Shown: positions 34,712 through 42,308 of the stretch, in pieces | Layout of the letters: every line of letters begins with the position of its first letter | Position numbering within the stretch: the first letter of the stretch is position 1 | Assembly: GCA_001898485.1 (NCBI GenBank) | Contig: MKTY01000020.1 | Span: forward strand, 1,695,203 to 1,759,202 | Origin: Sphingobacteriales bacterium 46-32 | GTDB taxonomy: Bacteria; Bacteroidota; Bacteroidia; Chitinophagales; Chitinophagaceae | DNA length: 64,000 nucleotides | Direction: 5' to 3' | Notes under the pieces: model-generated | The model's database searches: none | Told to the model about the DNA's origin: nothing | The model's input: the letters and a program-made list of their open reading frames with translations, nothing else | Made by a program: the position numbers and the translations under genes

Positions 34712-35872
34712 TTATGCATTAGCAGCTTCAGCTTCTGTCAGCAAAGCGATCTCTTCTTTCAATGCTTCGATAAAATCTTCGGCATCTCTTTTCTTCAATG
34801 CCAGCGAGGGAAGCAAACGGATGACATTGGGTTTTGCTTCGCCGGTAAATATCTTCTGATTCCAGAGCAGGTTGCGCTTCAGGTCTTTCAACTCTTCGGG
34901 CACATCAAAACCAATCATAAGGCCACGTCCGCGTACATTACTGATCTGGGGAATTTCTTCCAGGGCATCGCGCAGGTATTTTCCTACCATTACGGCATTG
35001 CCCATGAGCTTTTCTTCCTCAATGATCTCCAGCACAGCCAGTGCGGCAGCACAGGCCAGGTGATTGCCGCCAAACGTAGTGCCCAGTTGAAAGTGTTTGG
35101 GTTTGATATGCGGCGCTACAATAATGCCTGCTACGGGGAAGCCATTGCCCATGCCCTTGGCCATGGTATAGATATCTGCATTTACGCCGGCAAAATCATG
35201 GCTAAAAAATTTGCCGCTGCGGCCATATCCGCATTGTACGCTGTCGGCAATATATACGGCACCATATTCATCGCACAGTGTGCGAATGGCTTTCAGAAAA
35301 CTTTCATCGGCTACATTAATACCACCTACACCCTGTATGCCTTCAACGATTACAGCGGCTATTTCTTTGCCCTCGCCGGCAAAGCAGGCCTTCAGCGCTT
35401 TGGTATCATTGAAAGGCAAAAAGATTACATTGTCGGTTTCATTTACGGGGGCTACATAGTTCTTATTGTCGGTCACCGCTACGGCGAGTGAGGTACGGCC
35501 GTGGAATGATTTGGTGAATGCCACGACCTTTTTGCGGCCGGTATGGAATGATGCGAGCTTAAGCGCATTTTCATTGGCTTCGGCTCCGCTATTGCACAGG
35601 AAAAGCTGGTAATCTTCTTTTCCCGAAAGTTTGCCCAGCTTCTGAGCCAGCTGTTGCTGAATGGGTATGCGAACGGAGTTGGAATAAAAAGCCAGTTTTT
35701 CAAGTTGCTCTTCGATACGTTTTACCCAGTGGGGGTGGGTATGGCCAATGCTGATCACCGCATGGCCGCCATACATATCCAGATACTGCTCGCCTTTATC
35801 GTCCCACACATAGGAGCCTTTGGCTTTAACGATCGTGATCTCGTTGATTGGGTAAACGTCGAATAAATTCAT
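34712..35872 (-). CDS. argD: N-acylornithine aminotransferase
   Basis: A class III PLP aminotransferase of 386 residues converting N-acylglutamate semialdehyde to N-acylornithine. Substrate and cofactor motifs include NSGAEANENALKLAS, IADSVQCGYGRSGKF and the PLP lysine in TMAKGMGNGFPV. The start overlaps the stop of the four-helix-bundle gene (ATGA). Confidence 0.93.
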   Translation of the reverse strand: MNLFDVYPINEITIVKAKGSYVWDDKGEQYLDMYGGHAVISIGHTHPHWVKRIEEQLEKLAFYSNSVRIPIQQQLAQKLGKLSGKEDYQLFLCNSGAEANENALKLASFHTGRKKVVAFTKSFHGRTSLAVAVTDNKNYVAPVNETDNVIFLPFNDTKALKACFAGEGKEIAAVIVEGIQGVGGINVADESFLKAIRTLCDEYGAVYIADSVQCGYGRSGKFFSHDFAGVNADIYTMAKGMGNGFPVAGIIVAPHIKPKHFQLGTTFGGNHLACAAALAVLEIIEEEKLMGNAVMVGKYLRDALEEIPQISNVRGRGLMIGFDVPEELKDLKRNLLWNQKIFTGEAKPNVIRLLPSLALKKRDAEDFIEALKEEIALLTEAEAANA

Positions 35873-36273
35873 GTTATAGAAGGTTGGGGGTTGAAGGAAG
35901 GGGGTTGAGGGTTATTATTTTTTCTGAGAAAGCGGATGAATGAAATAAGCATCGCTCTCGTTTCATTAATATACTTATGTATTGATTTGTAATCATTTTC
36001 TGAAATATAGTTTAACTCAAAAGCGGCAAAACAACAGTAGTCAACTTCATTGGCAGAGCCTAAAGCATTATCAAGGAAATGGGCAAAATCTTTGTCAGAA
36101 GCTCTGCCACATCCTTCTACGATATTCAATACCACGGATAACGATGCTCTTTGCAGTTGTGAACTTAATTCAAATCGTTCTGAAGGAGGGAAGTTTTTAG
36201 CTATTGATCGCTTCACAAACAAGTATTGTTCGTGAGCTTTTTTCCATACAGCTAATTTTCTGAAGTCTCTCAT
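35869..36273 (-). CDS. Four-helix-bundle protein of the 23S rRNA intervening-sequence family
   Basis: A protein of about 134 residues beginning MRDFRKLAVWKKAHE, with the hallmark NIVEGCGRASDKDFAHFL and LGSANEVDYC of S23/IVP proteins. These were first seen encoded in rRNA intervening sequences, but many lie free in chromosomes; their function is unknown. It is inserted between argC and argD. A Shine-Dalgarno sequence AGGAGGTGA, unusual for this phylum, precedes it. The tail NNNPQPPSFNPQPSIT is encoded by a simple CAACCCCC/TTC-rich repeat, so the C-terminus may have been altered by repeat insertion. A GTG at 36276 is an alternative start. Confidence 0.85.
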   Translation of the reverse strand: MRDFRKLAVWKKAHEQYLFVKRSIAKNFPPSERFELSSQLQRASLSVVLNIVEGCGRASDKDFAHFLDNALGSANEVDYCCFAAFELNYISENDYKSIHKYINETRAMLISFIRFLRKNNNPQPPSFNPQPSIT

Positions 36274-36285
36274 CACATAATCATT

Positions 36286-36294
36286 TCACCTCCT
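36286..36294 (-). promoter_or_regulatory. Strong Shine-Dalgarno sequence before the four-helix-bundle gene
   Basis: AGGAGGTGA on the minus strand, 9 bp before GTG 36276 and 12 bp before ATG 36273. I see no comparable full anti-16S match before the other genes, which fits the weak Shine-Dalgarno use of Bacteroidota and suggests a separate origin for this gene. Confidence 0.6.
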
Positions 36295-36365
36295 AAAATT
36301 AGTCTATTATCCAGATACAACCTTATCGTATTCCTTTTTCCTTCAACCATTCACCTTTTACCTCT

Positions 36366-37355
36366 CTAAAAATAGGCTGCTTTTAATTTCAGCCCCGCCT
36401 CCTCATTGAGCCCAAACATCAAATTCATATTCTGTACAGCCTGGCCACTGGCACCTTTCAGCAGGTTGTCGAGTGCTGAATGAACGACCAGTTTGGTGCC
36501 GGCTTTTTCCAGTTGCACCACTGCTTTATTCGTATTCACTACCTGCTTCAGGAAAATAGCATCGCGGCTCACTTTCGTGAAGGGGTGATCCTTATAATAA
36601 TTGGTAAATAAAGTATAGAGTTCTTCAACGCTCAGATCGCAATGAATAGTTGAACTTACAAAAATGCCCCGCGTAAAATCGCCACGCCAGGGTACAAAGC
36701 TGATATCAATATCAGTATTCGGTTGCAGTTGCAGAAGAGACTGGCCAATCTCGCCCAGGTGCTGATGCGTAAGTGTTTTATAGGCCTGGATGTTGTTGGC
36801 ACGCCAGCTGAAATGGGAAGTGGTGCTGAGTGACTGGCCGGCTCCGGTTGACCCGGTAATACCGGTTGTATAGATATCGCCCAGTAAACCTGCTTCTGCA
36901 AGTGGCAGTAATCCCAGTTGAAGTGCAGTGGCAAAGCAACCCGGGTTGGCCACATTCTGTGCCGTACGGATAGCATCGCGGTTGAGTTCGGGCAGACCAT
37001 ATACAAACTGCCGGCCGGCGATGCTGGATTGTGGTGCCAGCCTGAAGTCATTGGCAAGGTCAATGATACGCGTATGCGCAGCAATTTTATGTTCGGTCAG
37101 GAAATTGCGCGATTCGCCATGACCCAGGCAAAGAAATAGTACATCAATATCGCTGCTCAGTGTATCGGTAAAAAGTAAACCGGTATCGCCGAGCAGGTCC
37201 TGGTGAATACTCGAAACAGGTTTACCTGCATTGCTGCGGCTGTGAACAAAGGAGATACTCGCCTGTGGATGTTGAACCAGCAGACGTATAAGCTCACCGC
37301 CGGTATAACCAGCGCCACCAATGATCCCAACCCGTATATTGTTAAGCGTACTCAT
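36366..37355 (-). CDS. argC: N-acetyl-gamma-glutamyl-phosphate reductase
   Basis: ArgC of 329 residues, an NADPH-dependent semialdehyde dehydrogenase. The nucleotide fold is VGIIGGAGYTGGELIRLL and the catalytic cysteine lies in ANPGCFATALQLG; HLGEIGQSL contributes later. Third gene of the arginine operon. The gap to argG (91 bp) holds a family A repeat, and the gap after it leads into the four-helix-bundle gene. Confidence 0.95.
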   Translation of the reverse strand: MSTLNNIRVGIIGGAGYTGGELIRLLVQHPQASISFVHSRSNAGKPVSSIHQDLLGDTGLLFTDTLSSDIDVLFLCLGHGESRNFLTEHKIAAHTRIIDLANDFRLAPQSSIAGRQFVYGLPELNRDAIRTAQNVANPGCFATALQLGLLPLAEAGLLGDIYTTGITGSTGAGQSLSTTSHFSWRANNIQAYKTLTHQHLGEIGQSLLQLQPNTDIDISFVPWRGDFTRGIFVSSTIHCDLSVEELYTLFTNYYKDHPFTKVSRDAIFLKQVVNTNKAVVQLEKAGTKLVVHSALDNLLKGASGQAVQNMNLMFGLNEEAGLKLKAAYF

Positions 37356-37412
37356 TTTTCAAGATTCAAAATTTGATAATTTGAAGATGAAATCAAATCC
37401 GAACTTCAAATT

Positions 37413-37448
37413 CATCAGCACATTTCCACATTAGCACATCAGCATATT
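37413..37448. repeat. Family A repeat array, copy 3
   Basis: CATCAGCACATTTCCACATT and AGCACATCAGCAT repeat the CATYAGCA unit in the argG-argC gap. Beside it (37356-37412) is an AT-rich imperfect repeat of TTCAAAATTTGATAATTTGAA type. Confidence 0.65.
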
Positions 37449-38643
37449 ATTCATTGTCTGTTTTCACCAGATGATACATCATGGTTTGGTTGCCGAAGAT
37501 GCGGCTGAATCCGCGAACATCTTCACCGGTGAATCCTGTATTCATTTCACCGTATTTGCCAAACTTGCTGTTCATAAGATCAAATTTGCTTTCGATGCCG
37601 ATGATCTGGAAGCGATAAGGCTGCAGTTGCACAAATACATCGCCGGTTACATTACGCTGACTGCTTTCGAGGAAGGCTTCAATGTCGCGCATTACCGGAT
37701 CCAGAATCTGGCCTTCATGCAGCCAGTTGCCATAGAACTGAGCCAGCTGGTCTTTCCAGTTGAGCTGCCATTTGGTGAGCACATGTTTTTCGAGTGCATG
37801 GTGTGCCTTGAGAATTACCATGGGAGCTGCGGCTTCAAAACCCACGCGGCCCTTGATGCCAATGATGGTATCGCCTACGTGAATGTCGCGACCCAGGCCA
37901 TAAGGACCGGCAATCTGCTGCAGGTGCTGAATGGCTTCGGAAGGGTGGCTGAAGCTTTGATCATTTACTTTGCGCAGTTCTCCTTTTTCAAAATGCAGGG
38001 TTACTTCTTCGCTGCCTGTGCGGGTGACCTGGGTGGGCCAGGCTTCTTCGGGCAGTATACCTTTTGAGGAGAGTGTTTCGCGGCCCCCCACGCTGGTACC
38101 CCAGAGCCCTTTATTGATGGAGTAGGCGGCTTTGGCAAAGTTCATGTCCACGTTTTTACCTTTCAGGTATTCGATCTCTGCCTCGCGGCTCAGTTTCAGG
38201 TCGCGGATAGGGGTGATGATCTCCACACCCGGTATCATGATATGAAAGATCATATCGAAACGAACCTGGTCATTGCCTGCACCGGTACTGCCATGTGCCA
38301 CTGCATCGGCATTCAGTTCCTTGGCATGATCGGCAATATGAAGAGCCTGGCTGAGGCGTTCGGCAGATACGCTGAGGGGGTAGGTATTATTCTTAAGCAC
38401 ATTACCGTAAATCAGAAAGCGGATGATGCTGTCGTAATAGCTCTTTACAGCGTTGACGGTTTTGTGTGTTTTAACGCCCAGTTTATAGGCATGTGCTTCT
38501 ATCTGGCGGAGTTCTTCATCAGAAAAGCCACCTGTGTTCACGATGATGCTGTGCACTTCGTAGCCCAGGTCATCGGTCAGGTATTTAACACAGAAGGAAG
38601 TATCTAATCCGCCACTGAAACCCAGTACAACTTTTTTTGCCAT
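37447..38643 (-). CDS. argG: Argininosuccinate synthase
   Basis: ArgG of 398 residues, which joins citrulline and aspartate using ATP. The PP-loop LGFSGGLDTSFCVKYL lies at 7-22. AHGSTGAGNDQVRFD and YSINKGLWGTSVGGRE are further family signatures. It follows the GNAT gene by 16 bp and is the second gene of the operon. Confidence 0.96.
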   Translation of the reverse strand: MAKKVVLGFSGGLDTSFCVKYLTDDLGYEVHSIIVNTGGFSDEELRQIEAHAYKLGVKTHKTVNAVKSYYDSIIRFLIYGNVLKNNTYPLSVSAERLSQALHIADHAKELNADAVAHGSTGAGNDQVRFDMIFHIMIPGVEIITPIRDLKLSREAEIEYLKGKNVDMNFAKAAYSINKGLWGTSVGGRETLSSKGILPEEAWPTQVTRTGSEEVTLHFEKGELRKVNDQSFSHPSEAIQHLQQIAGPYGLGRDIHVGDTIIGIKGRVGFEAAAPMVILKAHHALEKHVLTKWQLNWKDQLAQFYGNWLHEGQILDPVMRDIEAFLESSQRNVTGDVFVQLQPYRFQIIGIESKFDLMNSKFGKYGEMNTGFTGEDVRGFSRIFGNQTMMYHLVKTDNE

Positions 38644-38659
38644 CGTTTATTCAACAGAT

Positions 38660-39379
38660 TTATAAATGAAATAAATGGTGCAATAATGATTTTGGTTTGC
38701 TGCCACCTCCATTACTCTGGCCATTTGAGTCGCGCTTGAGGAAGGGGCGCAGCAGTTTCCATTGTTTAAAGCGAAGCAATCGTTCAAAGCCTTTGGCGTT
38801 TTCCTTGAAGTATTTCTTTGTTTCTTCAGGCTGGTAATGATCTTTGGGATCAAACAGCATGGCGGTGCACATGCAGTTTTTCCGGTCCTTACTCATCAGG
38901 ATTTCATAGTTCACACAGCTTTTACAGCCTGCCCAGAACGCGTCATCCTGCGTAAGTTCGGAATAAGTTACGGGTTCATACCCCAAATCGGAGTTGATTT
39001 TCATCACGGCCAGCCCGGTAGTAAGTCCAAAGATTTTGGCTTCGGGATATTTCTGGCGTGAAAGGTTGAAAATCTTTTGTTTAATAGATTTTGCCACACC
39101 GCTTTTGCGGAAAGCGGGGGCAACGATGAGACCGGAATTGGCCACGTATTCGCCATGACTCCAGGTTTCGATATAGCAAAAGCCCACCCATTCGCCGCTG
39201 CGGGTAAGGGCAATGACTGCTTTTCCTTCGTCGATTTTTTCGTCAATATAAGATGGGCTTCGTTTGGCAATACCGGTACCACGGGCTTTAGCCGACGACT
39301 CCATCTCCTCGGTAATGAGGGTTGAATATTTTTTATCATCAGGGGTTGCTACCCTTACGATGATCTCTTGATTGTCCAC
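38660..39379 (-). CDS. GNAT-family acyltransferase, probable N-acylglutamate synthase
   Basis: A 239-residue GNAT protein starting with GTG at 39379; a later ATG would remove the first beta strand. The acetyl-CoA region is SGLIVAPAFRKSGVAKSIKQKI, and the C-terminal part is Cys-rich (GCKSCVNYEILMSKDRKNC). It is the first structural gene of the arginine operon, which has no argA or argJ, so it probably makes N-acetyl- or N-succinylglutamate. Bacteroides uses a GNAT protein for this step. Operon position is the main evidence here. Confidence 0.8.
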   Translation of the reverse strand: MDNQEIIVRVATPDDKKYSTLITEEMESSAKARGTGIAKRSPSYIDEKIDEGKAVIALTRSGEWVGFCYIETWSHGEYVANSGLIVAPAFRKSGVAKSIKQKIFNLSRQKYPEAKIFGLTTGLAVMKINSDLGYEPVTYSELTQDDAFWAGCKSCVNYEILMSKDRKNCMCTAMLFDPKDHYQPEETKKYFKENAKGFERLLRFKQWKLLRPFLKRDSNGQSNGGGSKPKSLLHHLFHL

Positions 39380-39440
39380 TCTGAAAGATTAAAATTGTGC
39401 GCGGATGACCAGTCCTGAAGTTGTTGCCGGAGAAAGTTCA

Positions 39441-39476
39441 CTGACAGGGACCGTGGTTAGGGGTTCGTCCTGTCAG
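39441..39476 (-). promoter_or_regulatory. Hairpin in the arginine operon leader overlapping the leader peptide stop
   Basis: In the transcript CTGACAGG(AC) (39467-39476) pairs with (GT)CCCTGTCAG (39441-39451), with one bulge and a 15-nt loop. The leader peptide stop codon lies in the 5' arm. The 3' arm can instead pair with CAGGAC at 39410-39417, giving two exclusive folds. There is no T run, so the control may be on translation of the GNAT gene. Confidence 0.6.
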
Positions 39477-39595
39477 CATTCAGGGCGGCGTCGCGGGCGG
39501 GAAAAGGTAAACACATCAAATCCTACAGCATACACTCCACTGGTAATGGGTGCATGGAAGGCAAATTGTTTTGTATGTGTCAAAATATTGCTCAC
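39473..39595 (-). CDS. Arginine-rich leader peptide of the arginine operon
   Basis: A frame of about 40 codons, starting at GTG 39595 or TTG 39583, that ends FTFSRPRRRPEC. Five of nine consecutive codons before the end include four arginine codons (CGC CCG CGA CGC CGC). It lies in the long leader between a -7 box (39623) and the first arginine gene. Its stop codon falls inside the hairpin at 39441-39476. This is the arrangement of an attenuation leader in which ribosome stalling at scarce arginyl-tRNA changes RNA folding. No ATG start is present, so the exact start is uncertain. Confidence 0.6.
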   Translation of the reverse strand: MSNILTHTKQFAFHAPITSGVYAVGFDVFTFSRPRRRPEC

Positions 39596-39622
39596 CTCTA
39601 AAAGGTTTCTTAAATTGGATTA

Positions 39623-39656
39623 CAAATGTATAATAATAATCGGGTTATATCCACAA
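39623..39656 (-). promoter_or_regulatory. Promoter of the arginine operon
   Basis: On the minus strand TTG (39654-39656), 23 bp and TACATTTG (39623-39630) fit TTG-N17-23-TAnnTTTG at the long end. A start near 39616 gives a leader of about 237 nt. The rest of the 300-bp gap to the divergent gene shows only AT-rich sequence. Confidence 0.5.
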
Positions 39657-39681
39657 AATTTTTTGTTATAAAACAGAATCC

Positions 39682-40101
39682 ATGACCAGCGGAAACCTTA
39701 ATCCCCGGCCGGCATTTACAGGCATGCGAAAATTTCTCCGAACGTTTGTTATAATCCTGATTCTACTGCTGGCATTATTTATATATTGGAAATATTACTA
39801 TGTAATCGGTGATGGGGTAAAATCAGGGTATCTCAATTTTGCCGTGAGAAAAGGCCAGCTTTTTAAGACCTACGAAGGCAAACTGATTCAGGAGGGATTA
39901 CGCAGCAAGGTAGCGGGCTCCATTCAGTCGAATGAGTTTGAATTTTCTATCAGCAACAAACGGGTTTATGATACGCTGTCTCTCAACAGCGGAAAGATTT
40001 TTGACCTTCATTATAAAGAGTATAACGGTGCAATTCCCTGGCGTGGCTATACCCGCTATATAGTTGACAGCATCATCTCCATGCGCGATCCGGATCGTTG
40101 A
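39682..40101 (+). CDS. Conserved single-pass membrane protein
   Basis: A 139-residue protein. If it starts at ATG 39724 (MRKFLRTFVIILILL), it begins with one membrane helix, followed by a small soluble domain with EGVKSG-like DGVKSGYLNFAVRKG, FKTYEGKLIQEG and HYKEYNGAIPWRG. I recognise this as a Bacteroidota conserved family with no proven function; some database entries give it a misleading enzyme name. It is divergent from the arginine operon and stands alone. Confidence 0.7.
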   Translation: MTSGNLNPRPAFTGMRKFLRTFVIILILLLALFIYWKYYYVIGDGVKSGYLNFAVRKGQLFKTYEGKLIQEGLRSKVAGSIQSNEFEFSISNKRVYDTLSLNSGKIFDLHYKEYNGAIPWRGYTRYIVDSIISMRDPDR

Positions 40102-40112
40102 TTACATTCTAA

Positions 40113-40823
40113 TTACTTACCAGCAAGCAGGAGGAAGATAGCCGGTTGTTTATGAAAAACCGGTTGCTGGTTTTTCCATTGGGCAATGGTGTAGGTACGC
40201 ACCCACTCATCAGGTCCGGTAAGGTTTACGGCAATACAAAGCCTGGTTTGAGGCTGGCAGGTTTTAAGGAGGGTTTCCAGCATCTGCTGATTGCGATAAG
40301 GCGTTTCAATAAACAGTTGAGTACACTGGTAACGGGCCGAATATGCTTCCAGATCGCGGATAGTGCGTGTTCGCTCCTGATTATCAATGGGCAGGTATCC
40401 GATAAACTGAAACCGTTGTCCATTCATGCCGCTGGCCATGAGGGCGAGCAGCAAGGAACTGGGGCCTACCAGGGGATGCACCCGTGCTCCCATGTCCTGG
40501 GCAGCACCTACCAGCAGCTGACCGGGGTCGGCAATACCGGGGCAACCGGCTTCGCTCAGAATGCCGATGTTTTTACCAGCCTTAAGTTCCTGCCGGAATG
40601 AGCTGATCACTTCCGGCTCGGCTTTATGAATCGTATACCAGCGAAAATCGTCAATGGGCATTTCCTTCCAGATCCGCTTCAGGAAACGGCGGGCTGTGCG
40701 TTCATTTTCTACAAAGAAGACCTGGCATTGTTTGACAGCTTCCACCAGGTAGGGTGCAGGTAAAGCCGCCAGACCATCGTCGTGCAGCAGGGAAGGGATA
40801 AGATATACCTGGCCTGTGCTCAT
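40113..40823 (-). CDS. RsmI-like SAM-dependent methyltransferase (tetrapyrrole methylase fold)
   Basis: A 236-residue protein with VYLIPSLLHDDG, VFFVENERTARRFL, ILSEAGCPGIADPGQ and HPLVGPSSLLLALMASG, the SAM-binding motifs of the RsmI branch of tetrapyrrole methylases. RsmI methylates the 2'-OH of C1402 in 16S rRNA. This is a shorter version common in Bacteroidota; whether it has the same target is uncertain. It starts 1 bp after the EI24 gene stop. Confidence 0.82.
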   Translation of the reverse strand: MSTGQVYLIPSLLHDDGLAALPAPYLVEAVKQCQVFFVENERTARRFLKRIWKEMPIDDFRWYTIHKAEPEVISSFRQELKAGKNIGILSEAGCPGIADPGQLLVGAAQDMGARVHPLVGPSSLLLALMASGMNGQRFQFIGYLPIDNQERTRTIRDLEAYSARYQCTQLFIETPYRNQQMLETLLKTCQPQTRLCIAVNLTGPDEWVRTYTIAQWKNQQPVFHKQPAIFLLLAGK

Positions 40824-40824
40824 A

Positions 40825-41571
40825 CTAGTTGCCTTTTACTTTATGCGCCGTGAGTGTACCTGCAACGATAGCGTAGGCTGGGGCAAAGATCACCACCACA
40901 TGCATCAGGTAAAATAAGATACCATTGCCAATAGCCAGGCCTTTATGACGCCCAATATAATGAGTGCTTTGTGAAGCACTGAATTGTTTGCGTGCAAGCC
41001 CGTAATCGACCATCGAAAAACCATAATAATAGCACTCCATAAACAATACAATAAGCGGAGTGATCCAGCCAATGAGCGGAATGAGGGCCAGGAATAAAAG
41101 CGCCACCAGGTACACGGTTTGCCATCCGCAATTGCGCAGGGCCATTTTTATTCCGCGCACTGCTTCGGGCCAGATGGCATCCCAGCCGGGATTGCTTTCA
41201 TTGTTTTCAATAATTGACTCGGTCTTGCGGCTGAGATAGGCAAAGACCGGTGCACCAATGATGAGACAGAGATATTTAAGGAAAGAAAAGTAAAATAGTA
41301 ATAACGTAAGCCAGATGGTAATACCGGCAAAGGTGAACAGGAAGCCGAGAAAACTGTTATGAAAACGCTGACTCCAGTCGCCCAGGTGAAGAATATGTGT
41401 AATATAACCTACCACATCAGTGGCAGAGCGGCCGAAGAAATAGATACCTATTACAAAGAGAATGGTATAGATGAGACCGGGTATCAGCACCCACTTCCAA
41501 AGCTTGTGCTTCAAAATAAAGTGATGGGCTTCTCCCCAGGATTGGATCGCTATAACTATTTCCTTGAGCAA
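40825..41571 (-). CDS. EI24/CysZ-like membrane protein
   Basis: A 248-residue protein with about four long helices and the family opening FILKHKLWKWVLIPGLIY. It appears to start with TTG at 41571, since no ATG fits the conserved N-terminus. EI24-domain proteins include CysZ, a sulfate channel, but CysZ identity is not supported by specific residues here. It is upstream of and nearly touching the RsmI-like gene. Confidence 0.78.
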   Translation of the reverse strand: MLKEIVIAIQSWGEAHHFILKHKLWKWVLIPGLIYTILFVIGIYFFGRSATDVVGYITHILHLGDWSQRFHNSFLGFLFTFAGITIWLTLLLFYFSFLKYLCLIIGAPVFAYLSRKTESIIENNESNPGWDAIWPEAVRGIKMALRNCGWQTVYLVALLFLALIPLIGWITPLIVLFMECYYYGFSMVDYGLARKQFSASQSTHYIGRHKGLAIGNGILFYLMHVVVIFAPAYAIVAGTLTAHKVKGN

Positions 41572-41608
41572 GGGTTATTTTTGAGTGGGTAAATATAGGG
41601 AATAGTGG

Positions 41609-41702
41609 TCAGTTGGCAGTGGATAGTTGACAGTTGACAGATGTACAGTTGACAGAAAAAAAACCTTTATACCCTTATACATTTAATCCTTTAAACTTAT
41701 TA
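41609..41702. repeat. Short direct repeats and half of a family B hairpin upstream of the glycosylase gene
   Basis: AGTTGACAG occurs three times within 41627-41655 beside the degenerate GTCAGTTGGCAG. CTTTATACCCTTATACATTT and CCTTTAAACTTATTAAT (41664-41702) match one arm of family B. No other gene signal is present in the gap. Confidence 0.65.
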
Positions 41703-42308
41703 ATGCCCATACTTCCTTATTCTTTTTACCGCCGCCCGGATGTGCTGCAAGTAGCAGCCGACCTCATGGGCAAACTGCTGGTGACGCGGTGGAATGCTGT
41801 GGTTACTTCGGGACGTATTGTGGAATGTGAAGCATATGCCGGAATTGGCGACCGGGCTTCGCATGCCTTCGGTGGCAGACGCACCGCCCGCAATGAACCT
41901 ATGTATGCTGCAGGTGGCAGATCCTATGTATATCTGTGCTACGGAATTCATCATTTATTTAATGTAGTGACCAATGAAGCAGAAATACCGCATGCCATTC
42001 TTATACGTGCGCTGGAGCCGGTAGAAGGAGTGGAAGAAATGCGGAAACGTGTGGGCAAACCCCGGCCTGATCCGTCACTCACCCGTGGCCCGGGCAACCT
42101 CAGCAAGGCATTGGGTATAGTAACGGCGCACAGCAATCTCTCGCTGAAAAGTGCAGAGCTTTTTATAGCCGATGATGGTTACAGGCTGCAGCCTGGCTGG
42201 TTGGCCTGGTCTCCACGTATCGGCGTGGATTATGCCGGCGAAGATGCTTTGCTCCCTTACCGTTTATATGTAAAAGGAAATGTGTATGTAAGCGGCCGGC
42301 CGCGTTAA
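41703..42308 (+). CDS. 3-methyladenine DNA glycosylase (AAG/MPG family)
   Basis: A 201-residue base-excision glycosylase. Signature segments are AADLMGKLLVTRW, GRIVECEAYAGIGDRASHA, GGRSYVYLCYGIHHLFNVV and LTRGPGNLSKALGI. I chose the ATG at 41703 (MPILPYSFYRRP); the upstream extension is only repeat sequence. It removes alkylated purines from DNA. It is convergent with the symporter gene, overlapping by 4 bases. Confidence 0.93.
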   Translation: MPILPYSFYRRPDVLQVAADLMGKLLVTRWNAVVTSGRIVECEAYAGIGDRASHAFGGRRTARNEPMYAAGGRSYVYLCYGIHHLFNVVTNEAEIPHAILIRALEPVEGVEEMRKRVGKPRPDPSLTRGPGNLSKALGIVTAHSNLSLKSAELFIADDGYRLQPGWLAWSPRIGVDYAGEDALLPYRLYVKGNVYVSGRPR

